A stretch of 35,255 nt of DNA from the NCBI GenBank assembly GCA_021205225.1, contig JAJPXX010000210.1, positions 1 through 35,255 of the forward strand, read 5' to 3'. How positions within the stretch are numbered: the first letter of the stretch is position 1; each line of letters starts with the position of its first letter. The translations under genes and the position numbers were made by a program. The DNA comes from Lachnospiraceae bacterium (GTDB lineage: Bacteria > Bacillota > Clostridia > Lachnospirales > Lachnospiraceae). This document shows positions 6,298 to 15,119 of this stretch, one piece after another. The notes beneath the pieces are model-generated. The model had not been told where the DNA came from and made no database searches. It saw only the letters and a list, made by a program, of their open reading frames with translations.

Positions 6298-7752
6298 ATG
6301 TCTGTAAGAGAATGCCTTCCCGTAGAATTCGTTGCATCGATGCGCAGCCAGCTTGGAGATGAAACAGAGGGTTTTCTGTCCTCCTATGAACGGGAGGCGT
6401 ATTCCGGCATCCGCATAAATACCGGTAAAATACCGGTAAGGGAGGCTACAGAAAAATTGCCGTTTATCCGCGGCTCTGTTCCATGGACGGAAAACGGATT
6501 TTATGTATCCGGTACGTCCATCTCGCGGCATCCGTGGTATTACGCGGGACTTTATTATATACAGGAGCCAAGCGCCATGCTTCCGGCGAGCCTTCTGCCG
6601 ATTGCGCCGGGCGACCGGGTTCTTGATTTGTGCGCGGCTCCGGGCGGAAAAGCCACAGAGCTTGCTTCCCGCCTGAGGGGAAATGGACTGCTTGTCGCGA
6701 ATGATGTCAGTGCGAGCCGGGCAAAGGCACTGGTGAAAAACCTGGCTGTGTGGGGCACGGCGAATGCCTGTGTCACGGCAGAAACTCCCGAACGGCTTTA
6801 CGGGGCGTTTGGCTGTTTTTTTGATAAGATTCTCGTGGATGCGCCCTGTTCCGGAGAAGGGATGTTCCGGAAGGACAGCAGCCTGATCGCTTCCTGGAAG
6901 GAAAGGGGTCCCAGGGACTATGCGCCGCTGCAAAAAGAGATTCTCTCCTGGGCAGTGCGGATGCTAAAGCCGGGCGGAATGCTTTTGTATTCCACCTGCA
7001 CCTTTTCTAAAGAAGAAGACGAGGACGTAATAGCGGACACATTGGAGCGGTTTCCGGAGCTGACGCTGGTTCCTGTAAAAAAGAAAGACGGCTTTGCGCC
7101 AGGCATTGGACTGGAAAGCTGCATTCGCCTTTATCCGCACCGTGCAGACGGAGAGGGACATTTTGCGGCGCTGCTGCAAAAACGGCCGACGGAACGCCGG
7201 GATGAACCATGCGAACAGGAGGGGATTGTCTCCATAAGCCAGAGAAAAAAAGACAAAAGCGCAGCCGCCAGGGCAAGAGGCGAAAGTACCGGAAAGAATA
7301 TAAAACAGCTTCCGGAACCAGTCAGAGAATTCCTTGCACGGATTTCATACGCAGAAGACTTTCCTTTAAAAGCGGTTCTGGAGACTTTTTTGTATGAGCA
7401 GGTCGGCGATTCGTGTCTGCTGCTGCCTCCCTTTGATTTTCCAAGGAGTATCCGTTATCTGCGCACGGGCGTGAAGATCGGCAGCCTGAAGCGCGGCCGC
7501 TTTGAACCGTCTCAGGAGCTGGCGATGCTGCTGGATGCTTCCTGCTTTGAGGCGGTACTGGACATGGAGACTGATGATGAGCGCGTGCTGCGTTATCTGA
7601 AGGGCGAGACGATTGCGCTTAAGGAAACAGAGCCGGATCGGACAGGGGAAGGCTGGGTTCTGGTCTGTGCGGATGGCCATGGGCTTGGCTGGGGAAAATA
7701 TGGAAACGGGAGCCTGAAAAACAAATATTATCCCGGCTGGAGACTGCAGTGA
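6298..7752 (+). CDS. RsmF-like rRNA (cytosine-C5) methyltransferase (NOL1/NOP2/Sun family)
   Basis: A 484-residue SAM-dependent m5C RNA methyltransferase. The SAM-binding loop LDLCAAPGGK is at residues 109-118. The two catalytic cysteines are Cys184 (DAPCSGEG) and Cys234 (YSTCTFSKEE). A C-terminal extension of about 170 residues resembles the RsmF RNA-binding region, and a Lys/Arg-rich linker lies around residues 310-335. The target base cannot be told. The track start is a GTG inside relQ; I prefer the ATG at 6298, 13 nt after the relQ stop, with AAGGA 9 nt upstream. It shares the transcript with relQ. Confidence 0.93.
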   Translation: MSVRECLPVEFVASMRSQLGDETEGFLSSYEREAYSGIRINTGKIPVREATEKLPFIRGSVPWTENGFYVSGTSISRHPWYYAGLYYIQEPSAMLPASLLPIAPGDRVLDLCAAPGGKATELASRLRGNGLLVANDVSASRAKALVKNLAVWGTANACVTAETPERLYGAFGCFFDKILVDAPCSGEGMFRKDSSLIASWKERGPRDYAPLQKEILSWAVRMLKPGGMLLYSTCTFSKEEDEDVIADTLERFPELTLVPVKKKDGFAPGIGLESCIRLYPHRADGEGHFAALLQKRPTERRDEPCEQEGIVSISQRKKDKSAAARARGESTGKNIKQLPEPVREFLARISYAEDFPLKAVLETFLYEQVGDSCLLLPPFDFPRSIRYLRTGVKIGSLKRGRFEPSQELAMLLDASCFEAVLDMETDDERVLRYLKGETIALKETEPDRTGEGWVLVCADGHGLGWGKYGNGSLKNKYYPGWRLQ

Positions 7753-7792
7753 TGGAAGGCTCCATCCAAAAAACAGAAGAGGTTTTTACATA

Positions 7793-8482
7793 ATGCTAAA
7801 GCAGACGGAAGCAGTGATTTTTGACCTGGATGGAACGCTGGTCGATTCCATGTGGGTGTGGACGGATATTGATATTGAGTTCCTGGGGCGATATGGCTTT
7901 GCGCCTACGCCGGAGCTGACGGTCGCAATTGAAGGGATGGGGTTCACAGAGACCGCCGTTTACTTCAAAGAGCGATTTTCCATTCCGCTGACGGTGGAGG
8001 AAATCAAAGAAGAGTGGAACCGAATGGCTCTTGGAATCTATGGCACAAAGGTGCCGCTGAAGCCCGGTGCGGCAGCTTTTTTGCACTATCTCAGGGATAA
8101 CGCTTACCCGGTCGCGATTGCGAGCAGCAACAGTCAGGAGCTGATTCGCGCTGCGCTTGCGAATCAGCAGGTGGATGACTGTTTTGACGCGATTGTGACA
8201 TCCTGTGAGGTTGCGAAAGGAAAGCCGTCTCCGGATGTCTATCTCGCCGCGGCCGAAAAGCTTGGCGTTCGCCCGGAGGACTGTCTGGTATTTGAGGATG
8301 TACCGATGGGCGTTCTCGCCGGGAAAAACGCAGGAATGCATGTCTGCGCAATGGAGGATGCGTTTTCTTCTGCACGCAGGGCGGAAGTGCGGCGGCTCGC
8401 GGACTATTACATCCGCAGCTATGATGAGGTACTGGATGGCAGCTATGAGGTATTGCGCTGCCGGGAAGAATCTGTTTTGTGA
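7793..8482 (+). CDS. HAD-superfamily hydrolase (beta-phosphoglucomutase-like)
   Basis: A 229-residue cytoplasmic phosphatase or phosphomutase of the haloacid dehalogenase superfamily with a four-helix cap. Motif I is VIFDLDGTLVDS (nucleophile D11, acid/base D13), motif II is the serine in AIASSNS, motif III is the lysine of KGKPSPDVY, and motif IV is FEDVPMGVLAGKNAGM. The length fits the PGMB/YcjU-type subgroup. The substrate (a sugar phosphate or nucleotide) cannot be inferred. It lies 40 nt after the methyltransferase and 38 nt before the radical SAM gene. Confidence 0.92.
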   Translation: MLKQTEAVIFDLDGTLVDSMWVWTDIDIEFLGRYGFAPTPELTVAIEGMGFTETAVYFKERFSIPLTVEEIKEEWNRMALGIYGTKVPLKPGAAAFLHYLRDNAYPVAIASSNSQELIRAALANQQVDDCFDAIVTSCEVAKGKPSPDVYLAAAEKLGVRPEDCLVFEDVPMGVLAGKNAGMHVCAMEDAFSSARRAEVRRLADYYIRSYDEVLDGSYEVLRCREESVL

Positions 8483-8520
8483 ATTGCCGTTTCCTATAAA
8501 AGCGGAGGAATGGAGTAAAA

Positions 8521-10335
8521 ATGGAATTTCTGCCGACTACGCCGGAAGAGATGAAAATACAGGGAATTGATCAGCTGGATTTTGTGTATGTGTGCGGGGA
8601 CGCTTATGTGGACCATCCGTCGTTTGGGCATGCGATTATCAGCCGTCTTTTGCAGGCGCATGGGTTTCGTGTCGGGATACTTGCGCAGCCAGACTGGAGG
8701 AAGAAAGAGAGCATTATGGTATTAGGAAGGCCGCGGCTGGGCTTCCTGGTATCCGCGGGAAATATGGATTCCATGGTGAATCATTATACGGTCTCAAAAC
8801 GGCGCCGCTCGAAGGACGCTTATACGCCGGGCGGCGTGATGGGGAAACGGCCGGACTATGCGGTGAGCGTTTACTGCCGGCTGATCCGGCAGGCTTACGC
8901 GGACGTGCCGATTATCGCCGGGGGAATTGAAGCAAGTCTGCGCCGCCTGGCGCATTATGATTACTGGTCGGATTCTCTGAAACCTTCTGTGCTGATTGAT
9001 TCCGGAGCGGATCTGGTATCCTATGGGATGGGAGAACGTTCAATCGTGGCCATCGCGGAAGCTCTGGACTCCGGGTTACCGGTGCAGGATATTACGTTTA
9101 TAGACGGAACCTGCTATCAGACCAGGCATCTGGAGGATGTCTATGATTATGAGCTTTTGCCTTCCTATGAGGAGCTTAAAAGGGATAAGCGCAGATATGC
9201 GGAGAGCTTTTATACACAATACTGTAATACCGATCCTTTTACAGCCAAAAGACTGGCAGAGCCGTATCAGAATACTTATGTAGTGCAGAATCCTCCTTCA
9301 AAGCCGCTTAGCATGATGGAGATGGATGATGTCTATGATCTGCCATACTGCCGCACCTGGCATTCTTCTTATGACGCGCAGGGCGGAGTTCCGGCGCTCG
9401 CTGAGGTGAAGTTCAGCCTGGTCAGCAACCGCGGCTGTTTTGGCGGCTGCAGCTTCTGCGCGCTGACCTTTCATCAGGGACGGATTGTACAGGTGCGCAG
9501 CCATGATTCGATTATCCGGGAAGCCGAGCAGATGACGGAAGACCCTGATTTCAAGGGGTATATTCACGACGTTGGCGGGCCTACCGCGAATTTCCGCCAT
9601 CCGGCCTGTAAAAAGCAGCTGGAAAAAGGCGTATGCAAAAAGAAACAGTGTCTGTTCCCGGAACCCTGCAAAAACCTGGACGCGGATCACAGCGATTATG
9701 TGAAGCTGCTGCGGCGCCTGCGGGAGATTCCAAAGGTGAAAAAGGTTTTTATCCGCTCAGGCATTCGTTTTGATTACCTGATGGCAGATCGATCACAGGC
9801 ATTTTTCCGTGAACTGGTAAAATATCACATCAGCGGGCAGCTCAAGGTGGCTCCGGAGCATGTCTCGGATCGCGTGCTGGAGATGATGGGAAAACCAAAG
9901 CACAGTGTTTACCTGAAATTTACAGACGCATACCAGAAAATGAACAGGGACTGCGGCATGAACCAGTATCTGGTGCCTTACCTGATGTCTTCGCATCCTG
10001 GCTGCTCCATGAAGGAGGCGGTAGAGCTGGCCGTCTATCTGCGCGACCTGAAATATATGCCGGAACAGGTACAGGATTTTTACCCGACGCCGTCTACGAT
10101 TTCTACCTGTATGTATTACACAGGACTTGACCCGCGTACCATGAAGTCGGTTTATGTGGAAAAAAATCCGCACCGCAAAAGACTTCAGCGTGCGCTGATC
10201 CAGTACAGGAACCCGGAGAATTATGATCTGGTGGTCGAGGCGCTTAAAATTGCGGGCAGGACGGATCTGATCGGTTATGGACCAGGCTGTCTGATCCGGC
10301 CGCGCAAAGAAAAGGCAAAATACAAAAGGAGATGA
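8521..10335 (+). CDS. YgiQ-family radical SAM protein
   Basis: A 604-residue radical SAM enzyme of the YgiQ family (UPF0313), whose substrate is not established. The [4Fe-4S]-binding CxxxCxxC is at Cys306, Cys310 and Cys313 (RGCFGGCSFC). A family-typical extra cysteine-rich loop follows (KKQLEKGVCKKKQCLFPEPC). The N-terminal 300 residues carry the characteristic VCGDAYVDHPSFG and GGIEASLRRLAHYDYW blocks. The C-terminus is Lys/Arg-rich (RPRKEKAKYKRR). Length is normal. Shine-Dalgarno GGAG lies just before the ATG, and the stop overlaps a possible ATG of the next gene. Confidence 0.94.
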   Translation: MEFLPTTPEEMKIQGIDQLDFVYVCGDAYVDHPSFGHAIISRLLQAHGFRVGILAQPDWRKKESIMVLGRPRLGFLVSAGNMDSMVNHYTVSKRRRSKDAYTPGGVMGKRPDYAVSVYCRLIRQAYADVPIIAGGIEASLRRLAHYDYWSDSLKPSVLIDSGADLVSYGMGERSIVAIAEALDSGLPVQDITFIDGTCYQTRHLEDVYDYELLPSYEELKRDKRRYAESFYTQYCNTDPFTAKRLAEPYQNTYVVQNPPSKPLSMMEMDDVYDLPYCRTWHSSYDAQGGVPALAEVKFSLVSNRGCFGGCSFCALTFHQGRIVQVRSHDSIIREAEQMTEDPDFKGYIHDVGGPTANFRHPACKKQLEKGVCKKKQCLFPEPCKNLDADHSDYVKLLRRLREIPKVKKVFIRSGIRFDYLMADRSQAFFRELVKYHISGQLKVAPEHVSDRVLEMMGKPKHSVYLKFTDAYQKMNRDCGMNQYLVPYLMSSHPGCSMKEAVELAVYLRDLKYMPEQVQDFYPTPSTISTCMYYTGLDPRTMKSVYVEKNPHRKRLQRALIQYRNPENYDLVVEALKIAGRTDLIGYGPGCLIRPRKEKAKYKRR

Positions 10336-10343
10336 CACCTTTC

Positions 10344-10952
10344 ATGAAAAAAGTGAATAAGGGTACCCGCGGCTATATCAGTTATGAAAAGAAAAAGAGA
10401 TTTTTACAGACACTGCTCATGTTTGTCCTTCCGCTCGGCATCTATATCATCGGCTATGTCACGGTGAAATCAAGGCTGCACCTGTTCACTGTGGTCGCAA
10501 TTCTGGGCTGCCTTCCGGCCTGCAAGTCGATGGTTGGGCTGATCATGATGCTGATGCAGCAGCCGATGCCGGATGAACGCTATGAAGCCATTAAACAGGC
10601 GGCCGGTACCCTGACGGCAGGATATGAGCTGGTCATTACCGCCTACGAGCACACAAGTCTGGTAGAAGCTGCTGTGATCTGCGGCGACCAGATTGTCTGC
10701 TTTACCCCAGACGCCAAAACAGATCCGGCCTATCTGGAAAAGCACATCCGTCAGATTCTTTCATCGAACGGATTTACGGAGGCGCAGGTAAAAGTGATGA
10801 AAGAGCTGAAACCATATTTGCAGAGGATTTCTGTCCTGGCAAAGAATCCGGAAAAGTACCGGGAAGGGCTTTCTTTTACACCGGATGAGCGATATCCCGG
10901 ACTGTCGCGCGATGAGGTCGTTTACCAGACACTGCTGGCGATTTCGCTTTGA
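10344..10952 (+). CDS. Conserved two-TM membrane protein of unknown function
   Basis: A 202-residue protein with a basic N-terminus and two adjacent membrane helices (about residues 20-42 and 46-70). These are followed by a soluble, mixed alpha/beta domain of about 125 residues that probably faces the cytoplasm. I do not recognise the family, but proteins of this shape sit next to RluA-type synthases in related genomes as far as I recall. The ATG at 10332 abuts AAGGAG with no spacer, so the ATG at 10344 (12-nt spacing) seems more usable; neither is ideal. The gene is tightly packed between ygiQ and the pseudouridine synthase, whose leader overlaps its stop. Confidence 0.75.
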   Translation: MKKVNKGTRGYISYEKKKRFLQTLLMFVLPLGIYIIGYVTVKSRLHLFTVVAILGCLPACKSMVGLIMMLMQQPMPDERYEAIKQAAGTLTAGYELVITAYEHTSLVEAAVICGDQIVCFTPDAKTDPAYLEKHIRQILSSNGFTEAQVKVMKELKPYLQRISVLAKNPEKYREGLSFTPDERYPGLSRDEVVYQTLLAISL

Positions 10953-10963
10953 CGGGAGGACTT

Positions 10964-12001
10964 ATGATTCAGATTCGGGTAAATGAGCAGGATGCCGGTC
11001 AGCGGCTGGATAAGCTGCTTGCGCGCTATATGCGTGAGGCGCCGAAAAGCTTCCTCTACAAAATGCTTCGCAAAAAGAATATCACTTTGAATGGGAAAAA
11101 AGCGGAGGGCAGGGAAATCCTTCAGCCGGACGATCTGGTGAAGCTGTTTCTCTCCGAGGAGACCTATGAAAAGTTCGGGGGCGTGCGGATGAATACGGGG
11201 GAAGCTTCGGCGCGTGAAAAACAGGAGCTTCCCGAAAGCCGGGACGGATATATATTACCAGATCCTGTTTCCGGTGATATACAGCCGCCGGCCATCCTCT
11301 ATGAAGACGCGCATATCCTTCTTTTTAACAAACCGGCCGGCATGCTTTCCCAGAAAGCAGCTCCTGAAGATATTTCTCTGGTGGAATATCTGAATGCCTA
11401 TCTGCTGTCTTCCGGCTCTATGACACGGGAGCAGATGCAGCTTGTCCGCCCGGCGATCTGCAACCGGCTGGACCGCAATACAAGCGGCCTGGTTGTGGCG
11501 GGAAAAAGTCTGGCGGGTCTGCAGACGATGAATCAGCTTCTGAAGGAGCGGACGGTACGCAAATTTTACCGCTGCATTGTCTGCGGCGAAGTGCGCGCCG
11601 ACAGCCATCTGCGCGGGTATCTGCGAAAGGATACGCGCACGAATACGGTAACTGTGAGCAAAGCTCCATCTGATGATGCAAAACCGATTGAGACAGAATA
11701 TCATGTAATTGTGGCCGCGAATGGCCTGTCGCTCCTGGAGGTTCACCTGATCACCGGCCGGAGCCATCAGATTCGCGCGCATCTGGCAAGCGCCGGGCAT
11801 CCGATTCTCGGCGACCCAAAATATGGGAATCCGGCGAAAAACAAAGCCTACGCCCGCTCTCATGGCATTCATAGCCAGCTTCTGCATGCATATCGTCTGG
11901 AGCTTCCGCAGGTCGAAGGGGCGCTTTCTTATCTGTCCGGACAGACTTTTTACGCACCGGTACCGGATGTGTTTGACGCTCTGGTGGCAAGTGTGCTGTA
12001 A
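10964..12001 (+). CDS. RluA-family 23S rRNA pseudouridine synthase (RluC/RluD-like)
   Basis: A 345-residue enzyme that isomerises uridine to pseudouridine in rRNA. An N-terminal S4 RNA-binding domain (about residues 9-65, GQRLDKLLARYM... KKNITLNGKKAEG) precedes the catalytic domain. The catalytic aspartate is D170 in the motif RLDRNTSGL, and the conserved late motif LITGRSHQIRAHLASAGHPILGD is intact. The track start is a TTG overlapping the previous stop; the ATG at 10964 with GGGAGG upstream is preferred. RluC and RluD types cannot be told apart here. Confidence 0.93.
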   Translation: MIQIRVNEQDAGQRLDKLLARYMREAPKSFLYKMLRKKNITLNGKKAEGREILQPDDLVKLFLSEETYEKFGGVRMNTGEASAREKQELPESRDGYILPDPVSGDIQPPAILYEDAHILLFNKPAGMLSQKAAPEDISLVEYLNAYLLSSGSMTREQMQLVRPAICNRLDRNTSGLVVAGKSLAGLQTMNQLLKERTVRKFYRCIVCGEVRADSHLRGYLRKDTRTNTVTVSKAPSDDAKPIETEYHVIVAANGLSLLEVHLITGRSHQIRAHLASAGHPILGDPKYGNPAKNKAYARSHGIHSQLLHAYRLELPQVEGALSYLSGQTFYAPVPDVFDALVASVL

Positions 12002-12053
12002 AATGAGAAAGAGAAAAGCCTGAAACGGCATGCAAGACTACGGGAGGATTTTT

Positions 12054-12590
12054 ATGGCGACCTGGAATACGCGCGGTCTGCGCGGTTCGACTCTTGAGGA
12101 GCTGATTAACCGGACCAATGAGACCTATCTGGAGAAAAAGCTTGCGCTGATTCAGAAGATACCGACGCCGATCACTCCGCTGAAAATTGATAAGGAGGAG
12201 CGGCACATCACGCTCGCCTACTTTGAACAGAAAAGTACGGTTGATTACATCGGTGTGGTGCAGGGGCTTCCGGTCTGTTTTGACGCGAAGGAGTGTACGG
12301 TGGATACTTTCGCTCTGCAAAATATTCACCCGCACCAGGTAGAATTCATGACCCGATTTGAAGAGCAGGGCGGAATTTCCTTTTTGATTTTATTTTTCAG
12401 CATGAGGAATGAACTGTTTTACCTGCCGTACCGGGACATGATGAAATTCTGGAATCGCGCGCAGAACGGCGGACGGAAAAGCTTTCGTTATGAGGAACTT
12501 GACCAGAATTATTACATCCAGCCGCGGGGAGGCCTTCTGGTGCCGTATCTGGACGCGCTGCAGCGCGATCTGGATGAGAGGGAAGCTTAA
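12054..12590 (+). CDS. recU: Holliday junction resolvase RecU
   Basis: A 178-residue structure-specific endonuclease that resolves Holliday junctions during recombination and DNA repair in Firmicutes; in Bacillus it also modulates RecA. Family features: the N-terminal WNTRGLRGSTLEELIN, the catalytic-core block STVDYIGVVQG followed by VCFDAKE, and the closing GGRKSF region. Length is slightly below that of Bacillus RecU. I use the ATG at 12054, with GGGAGG 8 nt upstream, rather than the track start. Its TAA overlaps the TAA of the convergent downstream gene. In Bacillus recU neighbours ponA (pbp1); here the neighbour is the secreted HEETH protein instead. Confidence 0.9.
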   Translation: MATWNTRGLRGSTLEELINRTNETYLEKKLALIQKIPTPITPLKIDKEERHITLAYFEQKSTVDYIGVVQGLPVCFDAKECTVDTFALQNIHPHQVEFMTRFEEQGGISFLILFFSMRNELFYLPYRDMMKFWNRAQNGGRKSFRYEELDQNYYIQPRGGLLVPYLDALQRDLDEREA

Positions 12591-13609
12591 CTGACTCCGG
12601 CAAGCAGCTTATTATGCAGATTCGTATAGCGCGTTTTGTTTAGCTTCTTTTCCAGCTTCAGATAGGTACTGTAGCAGCGGCACATACAGATAGTCCTTTT
12701 CTGAGGAGTCGTCAGGGAAATTGTGCTGTTTTTAATTGTAAGCGTGTATCCTTTTTTTGCGTAATATTTCTGCAGCTTTTTCAGATCCTTCTGATACTGC
12801 CGGATCAGCTTTGCATAGCTGCTCTCCAGCTTTTTATATGCCTTGCAAAACTGGGTATTCTGAATGATTGCCCTGTAGATGTCCGGGTAATTCTGCTTTG
12901 CGTAATAGAGATAATGCAGAATGTAGTATTTGAATTCCGCGTAAGCCTGCATATCATTTTCACATTCATTGATAAAAAGCATCCAGGTATCCCAGTCAGC
13001 GTCCTGATCGATCAGATAATCGTAGAGGGAGAGAATCGTACTCATGCCGGAGCGGTAGGCCATAAATTCATTCAGCAGGCCATAAATACCATCCACATTC
13101 GAAGCCAGATCATCGTCCGCATCCGCAATATAGGCACTGTACCGGAAGGTCCGCATACTGGAAGGGATGGAAGAAGCCATTTCTATGCTTGGAAAGACCT
13201 CTGTATAGGGAACATAAATTGTTTTCTGATTGCCAACGTAATAGGCGGCTTTCCCGTTTTTCTCTGCCGCGTAGGAATAGAGATGGGTCTCTTCGTGAAC
13301 TGCGGTGTCAATGCCGCTTAAGATGTCTGAACAGCCTGCAAACCACGTCAGGATATCATCACCCGCCGCGATCCTGTTTTTTAAAAGATAAGCGCCATCG
13401 GTATCATACGTATTCAGAAGCTTCAGGATGTTATTCTGCGTGATTCTGGCGTTCAGGCTCGGAACATTTGCAGACGCGGCCTGTGCCGTCAGAGCAGAGT
13501 CTGCATGGCCTGGCATGACAAAAACACCCGCAAAATACAGGAAAAAGACGAAGATGAAAATAAAAAAGCGAAAATATGTTCTTATCCGGTGCGATTGTGT
13601 TTTTTTCAT
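12587..13609 (-). CDS. Secreted protein with HEETH motif, putative zinc metallopeptidase
   Basis: A 340-residue protein with a strong N-terminal signal or anchor (basic start, hydrophobic residues about 12-33, possible AQAA-type cleavage near 45). No known family is recognised. H105-E-E-T-H109 (AVHEETHLYSY) matches the HExxH zinc signature, and E181 in GLLNEFMAYRSG is placed like the third ligand of gluzincins. A Ca-site-like acidic stretch (DADDD) lies between them. The C-terminal third is Lys/Tyr-rich and helical, with several pairs of cysteines. The protein is therefore a candidate extracellular metallopeptidase, by motif only. It is convergent with recU, sharing overlapping stop codons, and its upstream region carries a LexA-box-like palindrome. 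Confidence 0.75.
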   Translation of the reverse strand: MKKTQSHRIRTYFRFFIFIFVFFLYFAGVFVMPGHADSALTAQAASANVPSLNARITQNNILKLLNTYDTDGAYLLKNRIAAGDDILTWFAGCSDILSGIDTAVHEETHLYSYAAEKNGKAAYYVGNQKTIYVPYTEVFPSIEMASSIPSSMRTFRYSAYIADADDDLASNVDGIYGLLNEFMAYRSGMSTILSLYDYLIDQDADWDTWMLFINECENDMQAYAEFKYYILHYLYYAKQNYPDIYRAIIQNTQFCKAYKKLESSYAKLIRQYQKDLKKLQKYYAKKGYTLTIKNSTISLTTPQKRTICMCRCYSTYLKLEKKLNKTRYTNLHNKLLAGVS

Positions 13610-13627
13610 TATTATAAGCCCTCATTA

Positions 13628-13641
13628 AGAACGGATGTTCT
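13628..13641 (-). promoter_or_regulatory. LexA (SOS) box-like site upstream of the HEETH gene
   Basis: AGAAC-GGAT-GTTCT matches the Gram-positive LexA core GAACnnnnGTTC. It lies about 20 nt before the start codon. On the minus strand it falls between a weak TTGCAC and TAATGA pair spaced 17 nt apart, where repressor binding would block a promoter. Confidence 0.45.
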
Positions 13642-13824
13642 GTGGTGCAATTCCATTTAATTCTGATGCAATCTTTTTTGCAGATTCGTCAACTATTACA
13701 GTTACTTCTATCTGTCTGTAGCATTATAGGCATCATTTTGGCGTATTTTTTAAATCTTTTCTTTATTTTACTGTTATTTTTGACAAATGTCAACAGAATC
13801 TCAGCTGAAAACGCAAAGTCAGAC
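13642..13824. other. Intergenic region between the HEETH gene and the his promoter
   Basis: AT-rich DNA with no convincing gene. The 91-codon track ORF that runs through it has no ribosome-binding site and a low-complexity Leu/Phe/Ile composition. No T-box (tRNA-responsive leader) fits, because the his promoter lies only about 60 nt before hisZ. Confidence 0.6.
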
Positions 13825-13853
13825 TGGACAATTCCCTTATTTTTGCGTACAAT
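13825..13853 (+). promoter_or_regulatory. Promoter of the histidine operon
   Basis: TGGACA (13825-13830), 17 nt, TACAAT (13848-13853). The predicted start is near 13860, giving a 60-nt leader, too short for a T-box. Confidence 0.75.
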
Positions 13854-13920
13854 AAGGAAGATTAACGGGATGAAAAATTTTCATACCAGAAAATCATGGA
13901 ACAGGATCAGGAGATAATTT

Positions 13921-15099
13921 ATGCAGAAAATATTACATACACCGGAGGGAGTCCGGGATATATACGGCAGAGAATGTGAGCAGAAGCTGGCGCTGCAGGA
14001 AAAGCTGCACACCGTGATACGATCTTACGGATATCGGGATATCGAGACGCCTACCTTTGAGTTTTTTGATGTTTTCAGCCGCGAGGTTGGTACAATTCCA
14101 TCCAGGGAGCTTTACAAATTTTTCGACCGGGAAGGGAATACGCTGGTGCTGCGGCCGGATTTTACGCCGCCCACGGTACGCGCGGCTTCCAAATACTATT
14201 TAAATGATAATATGCCGCTGCGTCTGACCTATCTGGGGAATGCGTTTATCAACAATTCCAGCTATCAGGGTCGGCTAAAGGAGACCACGCAGATTGGCGG
14301 GGAGCTGATTGGAGATGACAGTGCGGACGCGGATGCGGAGGTGATCGCACTGGCAGTTCAGATGCTGCTTGCTTCCGGCCTTGAGGAATTCCAGATCAGC
14401 CTCGGCCACTGCGGATATTTTGACGCGCTGGTAAAAGAGGCCGGGCTGGATGAGCAGAGTACATCGGAGCTGAAGGAGCTGATTTCAAATAAAAATACAT
14501 TTGGCGCGGAAAAGCTTCTTTCCGGAAAGAATCTCTGTGACTCTCTGAAGAAATGTTTTGCGTCGCTGCCTGGACTGTTTGGGGGAGTGGAGGTATTAGA
14601 CCGGGCGGAATCCCTGACCGACAATGCCGATGCCCTTCTGGCGCTAAAGCGGCTGCGGGAGATACTGGATATTCTGAAGCTTTATGGCGTGGAGAAATAT
14701 GTCTCCTTCGATCTCGGCCTTCGCAGCCGGTATATGTATTACACGGGAATTATATTCCGCGGTTATACCTACGGCACAGGCGCGCCGATCTTAAAAGGCG
14801 GACGTTATGACGGCTTGGTGCGCCATTTTGGCAAAGATGCTCCGGCGGTTGGCTTTGTTACAGTGATCGACCAGCTGCTTTCGGCTCTTTCCAGGCAGAA
14901 TATCCATCCGGAGGTTCCCGGAAGACATTGTGTGATTATTTATGAGAGTGTAAATCAGGCAGACGCGATCGCACGTGCATCCAGACTGCGGGCGGAGGGC
15001 ATTTATGTGGAGCTTTGCCGGGTTACTGAATGGCGCTCCAGAGAAGAATGCCGGGAATACGCGCGCGCATCTTCCTGCGAGATGACGGTGGAACTATAG
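13921..15099 (+). CDS. hisZ: ATP phosphoribosyltransferase regulatory subunit HisZ
   Basis: A 392-residue HisRS-like paralogue that forms a complex with the short HisG and confers activity and histidine feedback inhibition. It shows class II synthetase-type motifs: TPEGVRDIYG near the start, the motif 2-like LRPDFTPPTVRAAS (about residues 76-90), and the late block LGLRSRYMYYTGIIFRGY, followed by GGRYDGL. It lacks the separate anticodon-binding domain length of HisS. It is the first gene of the his operon. AGGAG precedes the ATG at a good distance. Confidence 0.95.
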   Translation: MQKILHTPEGVRDIYGRECEQKLALQEKLHTVIRSYGYRDIETPTFEFFDVFSREVGTIPSRELYKFFDREGNTLVLRPDFTPPTVRAASKYYLNDNMPLRLTYLGNAFINNSSYQGRLKETTQIGGELIGDDSADADAEVIALAVQMLLASGLEEFQISLGHCGYFDALVKEAGLDEQSTSELKELISNKNTFGAEKLLSGKNLCDSLKKCFASLPGLFGGVEVLDRAESLTDNADALLALKRLREILDILKLYGVEKYVSFDLGLRSRYMYYTGIIFRGYTYGTGAPILKGGRYDGLVRHFGKDAPAVGFVTVIDQLLSALSRQNIHPEVPGRHCVIIYESVNQADAIARASRLRAEGIYVELCRVTEWRSREECREYARASSCEMTVEL

Positions 15100-15119
15100 A
15101 GAGTATAGGAGCAGAGGGT

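Noticed and set aside
13642-13917. 91-codon plus-strand ORF upstream of hisZ
   Set aside because: No ribosome-binding site at its start, hydrophobic low-complexity composition from AT-rich DNA, and the his promoter lies inside it.
13870-13917. 15-codon ORF ending at the hisZ ribosome-binding site, as a his leader peptide
   Set aside because: Only one His codon, no adjacent attenuator hairpins, and its would-be SD overlaps the predicted transcript start.
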